Source: Glycine soja
Taxonomy: Eukaryota; Streptophyta; Magnoliopsida; Fabales; Fabaceae
Length of the DNA stretch: 64,000 nt
Assembly: GCF_004193775.1 (NCBI RefSeq)
Contig: NC_041002.1
Span: forward strand, 4,575,261-4,639,260
Direction: 5' to 3'
Under the pieces are notes generated by a model. It did not search any database, was not told the origin of the DNA, and saw only the letters and a program-made list of their open reading frames with translations. Position numbers and translations under genes: made by a program. Of this stretch, positions 10,716 through 24,712 are shown in pieces. Each line of letters begins with the position of its first letter. The first letter of the stretch is position 1.

Positions 10716-12856
10716 GAGATCAAGTATCATTTAAACCAAAGAATATAATTACTAGATGTTAATTAATTTTTTATAGATCACCAGGGTATGAACCAGTTTG
10801 GATAACAGATGGGATTGAAATCAAATGGAGCTGGACTGAGTCTTCACAAAGATCATATATAAGATAAAATTAATCATAGCGAGTTATCTCCAAATTCTCA
10901 TAATTAACCGCGCAATGACACCAAGAAAAATAGTACATGAATTGACATAAAATGTCACATTATGTGTGATCTCGGGTCTAAGAAACCTACATACCATACT
11001 AACCCACTACCTCATGTTGAAAGCTTCAGGCCATATGTCATTTGATTTTGCCTGGGCCTAGAGTGTTGCATTTTTGTCCTAACCAAGAGTATTGCATTCA
11101 TGTAAAAGGAATTCATAAATTACAGTTAAAGTAGACTTGAATAAGAGTAATTTAATTTGGTTCTTTGTTGGAAATGCCTAAACCATATAATTTGGATGCA
11201 GCTATGGGACTTTTTAAATAACAACAAAATATGTAGTAAATAGACTCCACAGATACTTTAGCATGTTTGACTCACAACTCACTTGAGCTAATATGTTAAT
11301 AACCACTCACTATATAAATTTTTATTACAAAGTTTATTATAACTTGTCTTTTTTACTTTAGCTCCTTTTCCCGACATCAATATAATAATATCTTTTTATT
11401 TTAAATGTTGTTTTTTATTCATACAAATCGAAATCAAGTAACAAAGTTTATAATAATTTATTCACGTTACTCTCTGTTAAATGAGTTAGACCCCTTTAAT
11501 ACTAAATGTGTCTAAATGTAGTTTTAAAAATTCTAATAATACAAGGAATAAATAAATTCGGTATTTTAATAGAAAACGCTTTGTCTAAACAGATTTTATA
11601 TATGGAGAGAAATCATAAATCGACAAATATTTTGGTCAGATGACATAGTTGGCATCTTATGTTATTGTGTTTGAATTTGGAGGAAGATTTCAAGATTGTA
11701 TCATTATATGTAAAATTCTAATAAATTTGTTTAGATGGATGGAATTACTCTCAACCCTTGAAAAACATATTATTTTTATAATTTGATATAAAATTTGATG
11801 TTTATTAATCAACTGTTGAATTATATTTACATATTATTAAGATTATTTGTATTAAATTATCAAAATTGAACAACAATAAAAAAATAATCTAATGATCTAT
11901 ATTTTAGTATAATTTGAAATACTTATATTACATTAATTTTAATTTATATGAAAAAAATAACAAATAATTTTAAATTAATATAAATTTTTATATATGTGAT
12001 CTATATGAAATAAAATCTCAATCCAACAGTAAGTTTTTAAAATTATTCTTCAGTTAAAAGTTATAAAATAATATAATAATTATCAAAATTATATTAATGT
12101 AATTTGATTATATAGATATGACTTTGTATATGTTTAAAAAATAAACTTAATATTTGAATTCACAATATCCAAAGATATATGTGAAATTTTGCTAGAGGTT
12201 ATGTGTTGAATGTTCGTGAGTATATTCTAACAAATCTTATTTTTAATCATTTAATCTTTTTTAATTTTAAAATTGAAAATCCTAGGTCTTTACTATCACC
12301 ATCATCTTCATGGGATATCACAATACTTTTGTGAGATTATTTTTTAGAAAAAAGTTTAATAGAAATTTAGATCCCTATGCAAGACACCTAGAAAGACATG
12401 AAAAAATATAGGTATGATAAAATTTTTGATATAATAAAAAAGAGATTGAGAAAAATAAAAGGTGTTGGTTGGTGTTTAAAATAATAGGGTATTTATGTAT
12501 GATTATTCTTTTTTTTAAAAAAATTAAGTTTTCTAGCAGAAGCAATATGTTGTTCTTCTATTTAGATTCAATTTAGTTTTAATAATTAAAATATAAAATA
12601 GCATTGTGTGTGTGTGTGTATATATATATATAGAAAATAGCAATTTCGTTTAATAACCTGTAGGTATAGATACCCATATATAAGGATTGACATTAAAGTT
12701 GTTAGTTGGGAGATTGATATAGGTCTCAGAATGAATATTTGTTTACAATGAGGACAAATATTATGATATCCAACCTAAACAGACGAAGTGACGCATTATG
12801 TCATCCCTAATTTAGATTATTATACAAACTTAGATCACCAATGTTATCTATCTATA
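10713..12856. other. AT-rich intergenic DNA
   Basis: No gene or RNA was recognised. It contains a short compound (TG)n(TA)n microsatellite at 12605-12632. Confidence 0.5.
12605..12632. repeat. (TG)n(TA)n compound microsatellite
   Basis: About seven TG units pass directly into about seven TA units. Confidence 0.9.
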
Positions 12857-12872
12857 AATTAGTTAGCTGTAT
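12857..12872. repeat. left target-site duplication of the LINE tail
   Basis: This 16-bp copy differs from the right copy at 13180-13195 by two transitions. Confidence 0.65.
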
Positions 12873-13179
12873 CCAATGAATCAACCCACTTCAAAACATG
12901 CCATTTTTAAGTTAGATTGGAAAGGGATTGTAGATCTTGTTTTAGAGTCCAAACCCGATTTTTCTGAGGTTGGGGTCATCCTTTTTTATTGTAAGCACTT
13001 TCTAGTTTTTTACACAAATTTTTCTATAAAGTTTGCTAGACAAAATGTAAATGTAGTTATTCATTCTCTTGCAAGGGTAACCACATGTTATGCTAGTCCA
13101 CACACATATCAGTCTATACCAAATTGTAATTTGGTCATCATTAACAATGAAATGAAGTAGTTTTATTCCTGTAAAAAAA
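12873..13179 (+). mobile_element. 5'-truncated LINE insertion carrying the RNase H C-terminus
   Basis: The open frame at 12876-13160 reads as the tail of a plant non-LTR retrotransposon ORF2. It has an RVT_3-type RNase H-like stretch with KLDWKGIVDLVL, then NFSIKFARQNVNVVIHSLAR, then YASPHTYQSIPNC, a familiar order in plant LINE polyproteins. The stop is followed within about 12 bases by an A-rich tail (13173-13180). A 16-bp direct repeat (AATTAGTTAGCTGTAT at 12857-12872, AATTAGCTAACTGTAT at 13180-13195, 14/16 identical) brackets the insert, as expected of target-primed reverse transcription. Only about 300 bp inserted, so it was dead on arrival. The RT and endonuclease are absent. Confidence 0.75.
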
Positions 13180-13195
13180 AATTAGCTAACTGTAT
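13180..13195. repeat. right target-site duplication of the LINE tail
   Basis: It directly follows the A-rich tail of the insert. Its first base is shared with the poly(A), so the boundary is uncertain by a base or two. Confidence 0.65.
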
Positions 13196-16100
13196 ATAAG
13201 CTTGACAAATATACACTGAACTTTTAATTCCGGCCAGGACCACGATATACATGTGATAACATGGTCATGGGAAAGGTTATCAATATATTTATTTAGTTTG
13301 TGTAAAATATCTGAAAACTTTTATTTGACACTTAATTAATTCTCTTATATTGGGTTGCCTCTTTTAAAATTAAGTGTTTTAATTGCTATCAATTACATGC
13401 TCAAACTAAAAATCGAACATGCAGATACCTTGAATCAAAATGCTTATTGATGATAGAACATGAATAAAATTAGCTTGTAGCTGTGATATCAGCTTGAGAT
13501 TATTTATTTTGGACAAGCTATGACTACTTGAGATTATACATTGAATCAACTACACGACCTCTTAGATAACAGTGCTAGGTATGCGGAGAGGAATCTCAAA
13601 TGTGCAAGCTTATATAATTTGACATTGACTTAAGAGTTAAGACAAAATAAAAACTACCATTGATATATAGAAAAAACTGTCACAAGTGTGGATTAATTAA
13701 TTATAAATAGAAAAACAAAGAAAAAAAAAGATAAATGATAGTAATAAAATGTAAGATTTTTTATTCTTCTTCATTCCAGGAAAATTCCTTCAAATTATTC
13801 TAAAGATATAATAGTCATATAATATATCACCGCTTTAACAAAGTTTTGAAACAATACAGAGTAACTAATTAGAATCTTATCGCTAGTTAACTGAAGGCGC
13901 CGCCGGCTGTTCTCATGTAACAACAACTGTAACAAATAGTTAATTAAATTAATTAATATAACTGTTTAAAAAAGTATGAATTAAAAATTGGATCTTATCT
14001 TGACTAAATAAAGAAGCATCTTTTAGGAGATATAAAATCTTCTAAACTCAAAACATAACTACAGGTTCTTTTCTTTATTGAACGCTAAACATATACTTCT
14101 TCGTTGATTTGAAATTAATGATATGAAAGGAAGAAAAAAAGGAAAACCGTCCACACCTTTTACAAAAGTAAATGTGAATATATATTACCCCATAGATATT
14201 TTACTTGAATTGTCTTGAAGTTCACGTAGCACTTACAGTATATATAAAATAAAGAAAATAATTACTTTTAGAACTATCACGTGTAATTTGCTAATTAAAG
14301 GAAGGGTATCAATATGATCAAGGTAAAAGGTGTTTGATTCGTCACACGCATCATCTTAATATACATAAGAATGTAAATACTTTCTATCAAAAAAAGAATG
14401 TAAATACTTAGAGATGAGCTCGATCAATATATATGCTTTCATTAAGTATGGCAATTATTCCATTCAAATCACGAATTTTCAATCACGCTACATTCTATTG
14501 GAAGTTAGAATTTGAACATAAAGACATTTAATATAGAGATATAATTATATTAAAGGCAAAAGTGAAAGATTTTACAAATCACTTTAATAAGATGTTTATA
14601 TTATTATATAAAAACAATGACTTTGCCAATATATTCTACCCATGTGGTAACAAATTTTAATGTTCAGTTTTTATGAATAAAGTAGACTTATGAATGTGAA
14701 GAAATTAAAACAGAAAATCACACAAAAAAAGATACTTATAATTCCCTATAGCATAGTAACCCTCTCGTTATTTATTTCTTTATTGATTTTAATGAGGAAT
14801 AAGTTCCACGTTTAATGTGAAAATGGTGAAAAAAGTAACCATAAACTCGTCAATATCTTCAACTTCAAGTGTCAATATTGGCAGGGGATCAATTTAATTA
14901 AATAAATACAGATGAATCTAACTGAACTTTATAAACTCTTCATATTCAGTGGAGAATAAAGACCAGAGAAACAAGGGGGAAGCAGGGAGGGTGCTAGGGA
15001 TAAGTATACGGATAAGCAATTATAATAAAGAGGTAATTAGATTCCCCAAAGCAAAATATGCCCTTTTATTTTTGTACCACAGAATAAGAATTTGTGTGCG
15101 GCAGTTGCAACTGTTGGTTGTGAACACTTAACGTATGTGTATTTTCACTCACAGATTTGGTGGCATCCATACTTGTTGAACTTTGTGGGCCACATGATGA
15201 GAATATATCACATATTCTGAAATAGGGTTTTTTATCTACTCATCATCTTACAACTGTATAGTGTGTTTGTGTTCTTTCTGTATCCACATTCTTGAATATC
15301 ATAAGAATGTTTTCTTTTCTTTCCTAAGTTACAAGCACTAGAATTCTGATCCTCTATTTTGTCATCTCTCTCGGCCACGTTTACTAACATGGATAATAAC
15401 TATTTTTTGTGGAATCAGTTGTTGTCATACTAATAGGGAAACTCTACAGTCACTTTGACAAACCACTTTGTCAGGTAGTACTGAACTCATAATGAAAGAG
15501 TCATGTCTTGTTGGAGCAACTTTGTTTCGTGGCAAAATATAATTGCATCTGCACTATTTCAGACCAATACGTAGGAGGCAGCTCAGCATGTGAGCATTAC
15601 GGATTGATTCATTGGAATCGATACTATGGTTTTACTATGTTTGATCGAGTCTTGATAAAAGTTAGATATATGATGATTATAAGTTGATGTTGAAAGTTCA
15701 AGGTTACTATCAGTAAGAATAGCTTGTTTTATAGTTCGAGTAAATTAATAAGGTATAATTAAGTCTCTTTTATTAACTTATTCCAACTAAAAAATTAAGT
15801 TGGTGAATGTTAATAAGTCTTTTTTCTCTCTCTCTACGTATATGTATGTGACCACTCATGTAAGCACACTTTTGTGAGAATCATAACAAACAATTACAAT
15901 AATCTTTGAATCAAAATTAAAATAATAAATTATTGAGATTAGAAATTCAACTATTGATACCTCTTATACTTATAAGGTCTCTAATTATATGGTTGCCATC
16001 ATTATTATTATAATGATGGTTGTAATTACAATTGTTATTATTATTGTGGTCACCAACTCTCATCATTAACCGTCTATCATCCTTAATAGTAACGACAATA

Positions 16101-17772
16101 ATGATAAAAATAATGGTAATAATGACATTCATAATGATCTCTTAAGAAAGATTTATAATTAAATTGTAATCTTAACAATTTACTATTTTTAATTTTGATT
16201 CAAGAGTTATTTTGTTTGTTATCATATTTTCATAAAATTGTTCTCAATAGAGTTGCTCTCAAAATAATCAATTGTAAAAGCACATGTCTCTCTATATTAC
16301 CCACCATAATAAATTAGTGGATATGATATTAATGAATGGCCACATATTCAAAATATTATTGACCACCAATAAGAACAACTTGATTATGCTTTGAAAGGAT
16401 ATATACTTCGGTGTGTCTGAGAATATGTTGACAATTTATTATGATATTTCTTTAATGATAATAATAAAAATTAAACTTAACTTCTTATGGATCTACTCTA
16501 ATCTTAACCCCCACCACAAGATTAACCCTAGTGGTATAGATAAAGATGTTGTAAATGAATATTGCATAGATCTTAGAGTAAATTACGCATGTTTTACTTA
16601 AAATTTAAGAAAATTATACATATTTCTTCTCCTTTTATAAAACCAATCATGATTTATTTGAAATTTAAGAAAATTACATATGTATTTCTTCTGTTTTTAA
16701 AACCTACACAAATTCTCTAAATATCGTTTAAATATTCGATGGTAACAAGTTGTATGCTTTGACAATTTTGATTAAAAAAGGTTAAAATATATTTTTCGTC
16801 TTTATAAATATAGAAATATTCAGAATCCGTCACCGCAAAAAAAATTTATCTATTTTTTGTATTTGTAAAATATAAATTTGTTACTTTTTCTCGAAGCTAG
16901 GTTCAAGTATGTTGTTTTAGAAAGTGTAAGCTTTTTTTTAAACTTTTTTTACATTGCTTATTTTAAGCTTTTTTCAATCAAAATTATTAATGGATATAAC
17001 TTATTACTGTCAAATACTTAGGCAACATTTATAGAGTTTGTGTAGATTTTAAAAAGAAAAAAGAAACATGTATAATTTTGTTAAAACTCAGTGAGAAGTA
17101 TATGTAATTTCCTCTGGATCTTAAGTTAAAAAATTAGATGCCTCTAATTGTTTAATTAGTTATACACAATCATACATGTTGTCCAATCATTTAACTAAAA
17201 TTCCTATTCCATAAATGTGTTTAAGGGATTGAATAAACAAATTAATGAGCAGTGAACGAGGCATGACAATCGTAACTATATTTTTATCACTCTAAAATTA
17301 TTAAAGTTCAGTTTAATCTTTTTAAATTTTTTATCCATTTTTAGTCCATTAATCAATTTGGAAATGTATGCATGTTTTCCGTTTTAAATACTATCTTAAC
17401 CTTTTTCCGCCCTTATATAATCAATCACTCTCTAAAATACTTTAAGTATAAGGAAAATGGTTGTTTTTTTTTCAATAAAAATAAAATATTTTCATGTTCA
17501 TAATTCATGAAATAGATCTCTTGAGAAAATAGAGTACTAATTTAAGAATTTTCTGTCTACATGTGTTATAAGTATACTCTATTCACGTATTTAATAATCA
17601 AACTCTTATCATATATTAAAAGGATCGTTAAAAAAATCATATACTTAAGGACGAAATGCTTGTTTTCTGGTGTCTAGCTATAAATGAGAGCGTACGCGTA
17701 TGAAACAGCTATTATGTAAACTGATTTTGGGACGGAGGAAACATTTATTACTTATTTGTTTAAAACATAAAG

Positions 17773-17774
<2 letters not shown>
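13196..17774. other. AT-rich intergenic DNA, no gene recognised
   Basis: The open frames at 14949-15131, 15947-16132 and 16413-16601 have no recognisable domain. A GC-rich speck (ggcgccgccggc, about 13896-13907) stands out but is isolated. Segments at about 16775-16900 and 17290-17400 (GGTTAAAATATATTTTTCGTC; TTTTTAGTCCATT) resemble half copies of the TTTAGTCC-type foldback repeats common in legumes. Confidence 0.45.

Positions 17775-17826
<52 letters not shown>
17775..17826. repeat. (AT)n microsatellite
   Basis: About 26 AT units. Confidence 0.95.
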
Positions 17827-17829
<3 letters not shown>

Positions 17830-17832
<3 letters not shown>

Positions 17833-20800
17833 TAAATTAGTAATAAATAATACATTAAAGTATATTTTATTACAAAATTAAACATTATTATTGATTCGGC
17901 AAATATTCTCAACACTTCGAATCAATCCTGCATTTTATGCCTTCCACACCTTATGATGTGGCAGCATGCTACTGGTAACTAGTTATTAGTCACAGGTCAT
18001 AACACACATGTAATATAGTAATATATATATTCGTGTGTGTTTGGCTTGTTAGAAGTATGAATTCCGAGGCCTTTCAATGGAGAAGTACTAGAGGGAGCTT
18101 CAAAATGAATGTACCTTAAGGGTTGTGGAATGGTCAACCAAATACACTGTTCATCTTTTGCGGGGTTAGAAAAATCCCTTCCTTTTTCTTCGAAGTTCTC
18201 TTGTCTCTATTTATGGAGGAGAATTAATTAATTTCTTATTGGCTCGTCTTTGAATTATGAATTTGTCCACAATATGGCATGCTTTGATTTAATTTGGCCA
18301 GTTGGCTTTGTCTAAAGAGATGGTAGGCTTAGAATATTGAATTTCTGTATTAAAAAAAAAACATTTTGCAATTTCGGTTCACGTAACATTTCATTTACTT
18401 TGACATCGAGATTAGCTAGGTAGGATTTTGTTCTCCATAATAATATAATATCAATAAATATTTTAATATATATATATTTCATCAATATCTTTTTTTGTCA
18501 ATCTATGTGAAATTTCTTATAGGTTGACTAAAGCACCCAAATAATTACAATAAATATTTGAATTAACTATAAAATTGTACTAGAAATTTAAGAATGACAA
18601 AGGGACAAGGGACAAGTCAGAGGTGGATTTCTTTATCGCCACCCCTCACCCAACAAAAGGTTGAATGGATTCAGATTTATAAAAGGTAAGGATGAAAAAA
18701 TGAAACCAGACCTCATCTCTATCGAGTTTCATTAGATTTTATAAAGGTTGGTCAGTGAGACAATGAGAGATAAGCTTCATCGTCGAAAGGGAAATAATAC
18801 GAATTACCAACTAAGGTCCCTAAATGATCACTCACTCAGTAATAAAGAAGGTAAGGTCTGGAGACAAACATAAGGTTTGTCTAAAAGTAACCACTCTTGA
18901 AAGCATGCATAATAGCTCATTTGTCAAGCACTCTTACACCGAAGAAGAACAGGACTAAGTTAAGCGATTTGCCGAAGCTATGAAATGTAAAAATGAATCC
19001 ATAAGGGAGTGTTCCACCTTAGAGGAAAGGACCCACACAACTAGTGTTGGACGAAGCCAAAACAATAATATCGACTTGAATAACACAAATTTTGATGAGA
19101 ATCCAATATCTCGAAAATCCAAAAATTTCTTAGTCGGATTCGCCCACGGAGGATGAACCCATCTCACGTGTTTTAAAATAATATTTGTTAATATATTTCA
19201 AATAAATCATATATGGAACTATTAATTAGATTTAATTCAATATATATAAATGAATAAAGAATAAATAACATAAACATATTTAAAAATTAAATTATATTTT
19301 AGTTAAATATATAATTTTTAATTCTGTTATAATTTGTATTATAATTATTCTATATTTTAATAATTATAAAAACAAAATATGAAATAATTACATAATTATA
19401 TATAAATATATAACTATATTATTAAAAAATTATACAAATATGCATAACAGAGTAAGTAAATTTAATTTTTTATTGGGATACCTAATGTACACCAACGAGT
19501 TCATTGTAAAAGGGTACCAATGTTCACTGCATAATACACTTACCTGTCTTTTCAAATGGTAATCAACCTTACCTAAAAATTAAGCATCTACAAGACTACA
19601 ACCTTAACTAAAATTTACTGAAGCATCTATCCCTTGAATGCTTAGAGTTACGATTAATAGTATACTAGAGATACAAGGAACAAAAACATGTCATTGTTTC
19701 ACTTTGACAAAATTGGTTAATTGGTCCCCATTGGATGCTTTAATTTGAATTAAGTATATAGTATAGTAGTGACACAAGGAACAGAACAACAGTCATTGTT
19801 TCACTTTGAAAATTAGTTGGTTAATAGAGTGTATTGTGTATTGTAATTGCGTGTAGAAACTCTACAAACGGAAAGACAACTCTTTATGTACTCTGAACTA
19901 AAAAACGATGCATGTATTGACAGTACTCTGTTTTATTGTAGCTTCTATTTATTTAATTTTTAATACATTTTTTCATTTCCTTAAACCAAAGTAATTAATA
20001 TTTAATTGATCTAAACAAAAAAAGAGAAGATAAAAAAATAAGATAAAAAAGAAGTCTTTCTTTTTTCAAGCTCTATTTTTTTCTCTTTTTGTTCAAGTGA
20101 TATAACATAAATAAAGTAATTTTATTTTTCAATTGGAGAGAGATGACTAAGGGAATTAAAGCGTCAGATTGTTAATCCATTGTACAATTTTTTGTAAAGA
20201 GAGTTTGAATTCCTCTCTTTACGTATCATGGAGCACATGAATTAATTTACATAAAATTATGTTAACTTAACAAATAATATCTTAAATTCAAGTCATAAAC
20301 ATGTGGTTGGGCCGAAGAATTTTTAGTTAATTATAATCTTACCTACTTTAAACATAACTATCCTGTAAAAAAATTTGTGCTCGATCTGTATAAAAAAAAA
20401 AAAATCACTCTTAATATCATCCAAACTTCTTATAATCACTAATTTAATAAATTTCAAACATCGAGTTGTTTTTATTTTCCAGTAGGTTATATGCTGATTT
20501 TCTCTAAAATTCTCTTATGAATACATATTTCAGTCAAAACATAAAACCCTGAGAGAACTTTAATATCTGCTATGTATATTGAAATTCCTCAGAATTTTAA
20601 TATAACTACCATTTGATTATATAACTACAAAATGAATTACGTATATTATTCGAAATATGACATATAATTTTGGACGTAATTACTTTTAGTAGAAAGACGC
20701 GCGTATAAACCTTTTTTTTTTAATTATCGAGCTAGATTCAGAGAAAAAACTTGCATGAATTTATTAAAAATAATTTAAGAGTTATTAGAATAATTTACAA

Positions 20801-22790
20801 TAATTTTGTATTTTAAATTATACAATTTTAGCATGCATTTTATGAGGAATTGTTTCTCTCAATACTTAGTTTCCTTTTTTATTTTTATATAAAACTCAAT
20901 CATTATAATGATGAAAAGTTATATAATCAATATTAATCATAGCAACTAAGTCTTTTCCGAACAACCAATTAAAAATTGTAAGTAAAAAAAAAATTGTTGC
21001 AAATCATTTAATGAGTAAAATTATTATGTTCTATTCTCCATGCTAAAAAGAAATGTTTTTTTTTTCTAAAATTTATTAAATTGATAATACGGTTTTTAAA
21101 CTACATGAAATATTTTATGAGAAAAATTTATCCAATTACAGCCCATCATTTATATGATAAGTTTTCAACCCAAAAAAAAACAAAATAAAGGTCACGGATG
21201 GGTTTGAGTGAGGATAATATGTTTATTTTTCAAAACTTGTGACATATAAAGGGATAGGGTCAAATGAATTTTAAAGCTCATGTGAGGAAAAAAAATCTTT
21301 GTTTCCTTTGATTAAATAAAGACTTTTGTGGCACCCAGTTAATGTCACTAGCTGTACATTGAGGAGTGCGCAATGGTTAGGTATGTCCTAAAAAGGAGAA
21401 ATTGCTTCAGTATTGATCCTCCATACATCAACTCCGAAAATTAAAAAACCACATTTCTTAACCATATATGGAGAAATCACATTTCCTAACCTATCTGGAA
21501 ACTCCCACCACCTTATGCAACCTAGATTCTCGAATTTGGCCGTTCTATCTGAAGAAGCTGCATGCCTAAATTTATTTTACGTACCAATCAAAACATTGCA
21601 CCAATTCAATTGATCGATTAATAGGGACGGATCTGATTTTTTCTGATGTCTCTTTTCTAGTTATTTTTATGGTATTTTTTTAAAAATCACATAATTTTAA
21701 AATTAAATCATAAAATTAAATATTAATACAACTACATAAATAACATAAGAACAGTTGAAAATAGACGCACAGATAAATCAATTTCAATAGGGACACAATA
21801 AGTGATGCATGCGTATACATGAGTGCACAGTTTTGTGTTGAATGAACATACTATCAATTTCCTGAGGGGTAGGACGACTTTAATTTACCTATGTGATGAT
21901 GCTGCCACGAGTGTTACCGGAGATAGAGGGATCAATTTTTTATTATTATTGAAGGGTGACTTAATTATATCACAATCCAAATTTAGAAATAAAGGGAAGA
22001 TCAAAAGAGAAGCAGATATTTTTCCCCCATCAATTGCCATAGAGTAAAAGATTGCATGCTACAAATAGAAAGGTGAATATCAACCATCATCATATAATTA
22101 AGGAACGAAATTCTTCTAAAGTGATTTATCTTTAAAACAAAGTGTATCAACTAATAATTTAATTTGAAGCATATTATATTTTTATTAATTAAAAAATACA
22201 AAGATATTTATTCATTTTAAGACCAGTTCATTTTAAAAGTCTTTTTAGTTTCCACGCATTTAAGTTTTCGGTCTTTGGTCAAACAATGCAATATTTGTCT
22301 ATCAATTGTTGCAATCTTGCCCTCCTTTAGATTTTCAGCGTGGATCTGACACTCCTTACTTTTGGTGGGAAGAGTAGTCTACTTCAACTGTAAAATTATT
22401 TAAAAATAGAATCAAATATTCAATTATCATACTAGTGTAAAATTAATTTCCTAATTAATGATGCAATCTAACATTGGAATAATTAAATTTCAAAAAAATT
22501 AAGTGATCGAGAAACGTATTTAACAGCGTAACTTAACAACATAGTCTCTTTCTCTTTGTTAATGCTTTAGTAACTCTTGTATTCATCTTGGCACTTCTGG
22601 TACAGTTTTTATAAAATATATCATTAATTTGCTGATAAAAACAAACAACATACTCTCTTATATATACATTTTTAATTGAAATTTGTTGACAATAATAAAA
22701 TTGTGAGTTTTACTATATATTTAATAAACATCATTTATAATTAAATACTCTTTTGTACTCAAATATAATTAAAAAAAATGCCCAAGTTAA
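17830..22790. other. intergenic DNA with no recognised gene
   Basis: The block 18595-19185 is less AT-rich and purine-rich, and could be a decayed retroelement or other repeat, but neither strand gives a recognisable protein. The minus frame at 18955-19167 and the opposite frame were both inspected. The open frames at 21413-21613 and 21823-22047 have no domain or codon pattern I trust. The rest is AT-rich. Confidence 0.45.
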
Positions 22791-22792
22791 TT

Positions 22793-23253
22793 TGATAAAC
22801 TGAAATATACATAAATTTTAACTCATATGTCTAACCTTATTTAAGTATGAATGAAATAATTTTTAATATATTTTAACCAACAACATAAGTGAGTATAAAA
22901 TTAATATTAATAATGTGATTAATAATTTATGAGCTTTGATTACCTAATTCTGATCGGTGTGAGAAAATAATATGCGTCTAATCATTAGGTCCCTAAGGGG
23001 AGGTATCTAAAGTTAATAAATAATACAATTAATTCCTTTTGTCATCGTGTTATTAATTGTTCTCTAGGACTTGTCTCATTACAAACTTTAAAATTTAAAA
23101 TGTGTAATCAGGCAAAAGAAGATCAGGTTTTTGGGTTTCAAAAGATCGCATTATGCACAAACAATTCTTATCTTCTTAATCATATCTTCAACAAGTTATG
23201 TCGATATTCTAACTTCAGATAAATTTGTTGTTGGTAAATTTATTTATCTTTCG
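22793..23253 (+). repeat. 5' LTR of the copia element (left edge approximate)
   Basis: It shares ordered blocks with 29537-29977: TAATGTGATT, CCTAATTCTGATC, CTAATCATTAGG, GTTAATAAATA, TGCACAAACAATT, and TTATTTATCTT at the end. It ends immediately before the primer-binding site. The first 100 bp align poorly, so the start could be off by tens of bases. Confidence 0.65.
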
Positions 23254-23270
23254 TTTGGTATCAAAGCCAA
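23254..23270 (+). other. primer-binding site of the copia element
   Basis: TTTGGTATCAAAGCCAA closely matches the TGGTATCAGAGC site of plant copia elements, complementary to the 3' end of initiator methionine tRNA, with one A for G change. It abuts the 5' LTR. Confidence 0.8.
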
Positions 23271-24700
23271 TTTTATATGATTTAGTACCTGATAGATTAT
23301 AATATGATTACGCCGTGAGAGGTTGCTTTTTTTATTTAATGAAGATTCAACAAGATTTTCATTGACCAGATTGCAATTCACCCACCCGTATTTCAATTGT
23401 TGGGCTGTGCTACTGGGTTTCAATTGTTAAAATGATGCGATAATTATTAATTGTAAAGTGTTATTGTTGTAATGTTTGTTTTACATGCTTACCTATCACT
23501 GTTATGCGAGCTCTTCATTTGATTTGCAATTATGTTAATTGGCTATGCGTGAATTTTTTTTCCTGGATTGTTGAGTTGGACTGGGGGCGATGAGTTTTTC
23601 AATTCTCATTGTTAGTAACTATCACTTGGTTAATGGTCAATAATACTGAATGAGCATTCAGGTTAAAAGGTAATTGTTGTTAATTGTTATAATTATAATA
23701 CCTGATTTTATTTGATTGGTTGATAGATTACAATTATTGGATCAGGTTTGAAATTCAGTGATTTGTGTATTCTAATAATTGCACAGGTTCAATGGCTTAA
23801 TTTTATTGAATGGATTTGAATTTTATCTTTAATTTAAAGGATTTAATTCGCTCCTGCTATTTGCGGGATTGCTTTTGAAGTTTAGTCTCCATTCAATTTA
23901 GAATATTATGTTACGTTGATTATTTTATTTTATTTTTTAATCAAGCAAATTGTCATGCTCTAATGTAATATTAGTTTATTTCATGACAATTGTTTTTTTT
24001 AATACGCTATTAGTAATTGATGTTGAACTTTTTAAAAATAATTTTATTCACTATAGCATAACCTATGATTGATATTTGAAATATATCTTTTATAATTTAT
24101 TTCAAATTTATTTATTTCCGTTGTTATGAATATTTGATATTTTCCTAGATAGAATTTAAAAGTTAGAATACCTTAATTTATGGATATTACTGTTTAAGCT
24201 CAAAATGGGTAATGTTTTTTTAATTGATTTATGAATTAGTAAGGATGTTTTTTTTTTTTAATGTATTTGTCTGTTGATTGGATCATGGTTTTGGATCATA
24301 GTTTTGGACAAGAGAAAATTGATTCTTGTATGAGAATTTTCATAGATTATTATAAGTTGTTATCGTCAAAGTGATACCACTTATATTGATTCATTGAAAG
24401 TTTTTATAATTTGAGGAATGTTTTCAATCTTTGCATGCAATTTCGTGCCCAAAAGGGGTTGTTGTATGTTTAGGTTGATACTTAAGAATAAATGGAGTTA
24501 TTGGAGAATGCACCAAGTTTAGGGATTTGTTTGTCCAAAGGGGACAATTTCCTGGAACTTGTGTATGCTCATCGATTAATCCATCTGAGGTATTGACTTG
24601 GGTTGTAACCTTGGTTTGTGCATTTTGCCTAAAGGGGAATATGCTATTTACTAACCTTACATTGATAGCTCTTTCCTTTTCTTAGCTATATCTTTTCATA
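23271..24700 (+). other. copia leader, non-coding
   Basis: About 1.4 kb of AT-rich sequence lies between the primer-binding site and gag with no long open frame. That is long for a copia leader, so a secondary insertion or expansion is possible. Confidence 0.45.
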
Positions 24701-24712
24701 TAATATGTCCTA

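Noticed and set aside
10560..10748. Open frame with a long Tyr-Ile repeat
   Set aside because: Translation of a (TA)n microsatellite.
18955..19167. 70-aa minus-strand frame in a GC-richer block
   Set aside because: Neither strand gives a recognisable retroelement or host protein.
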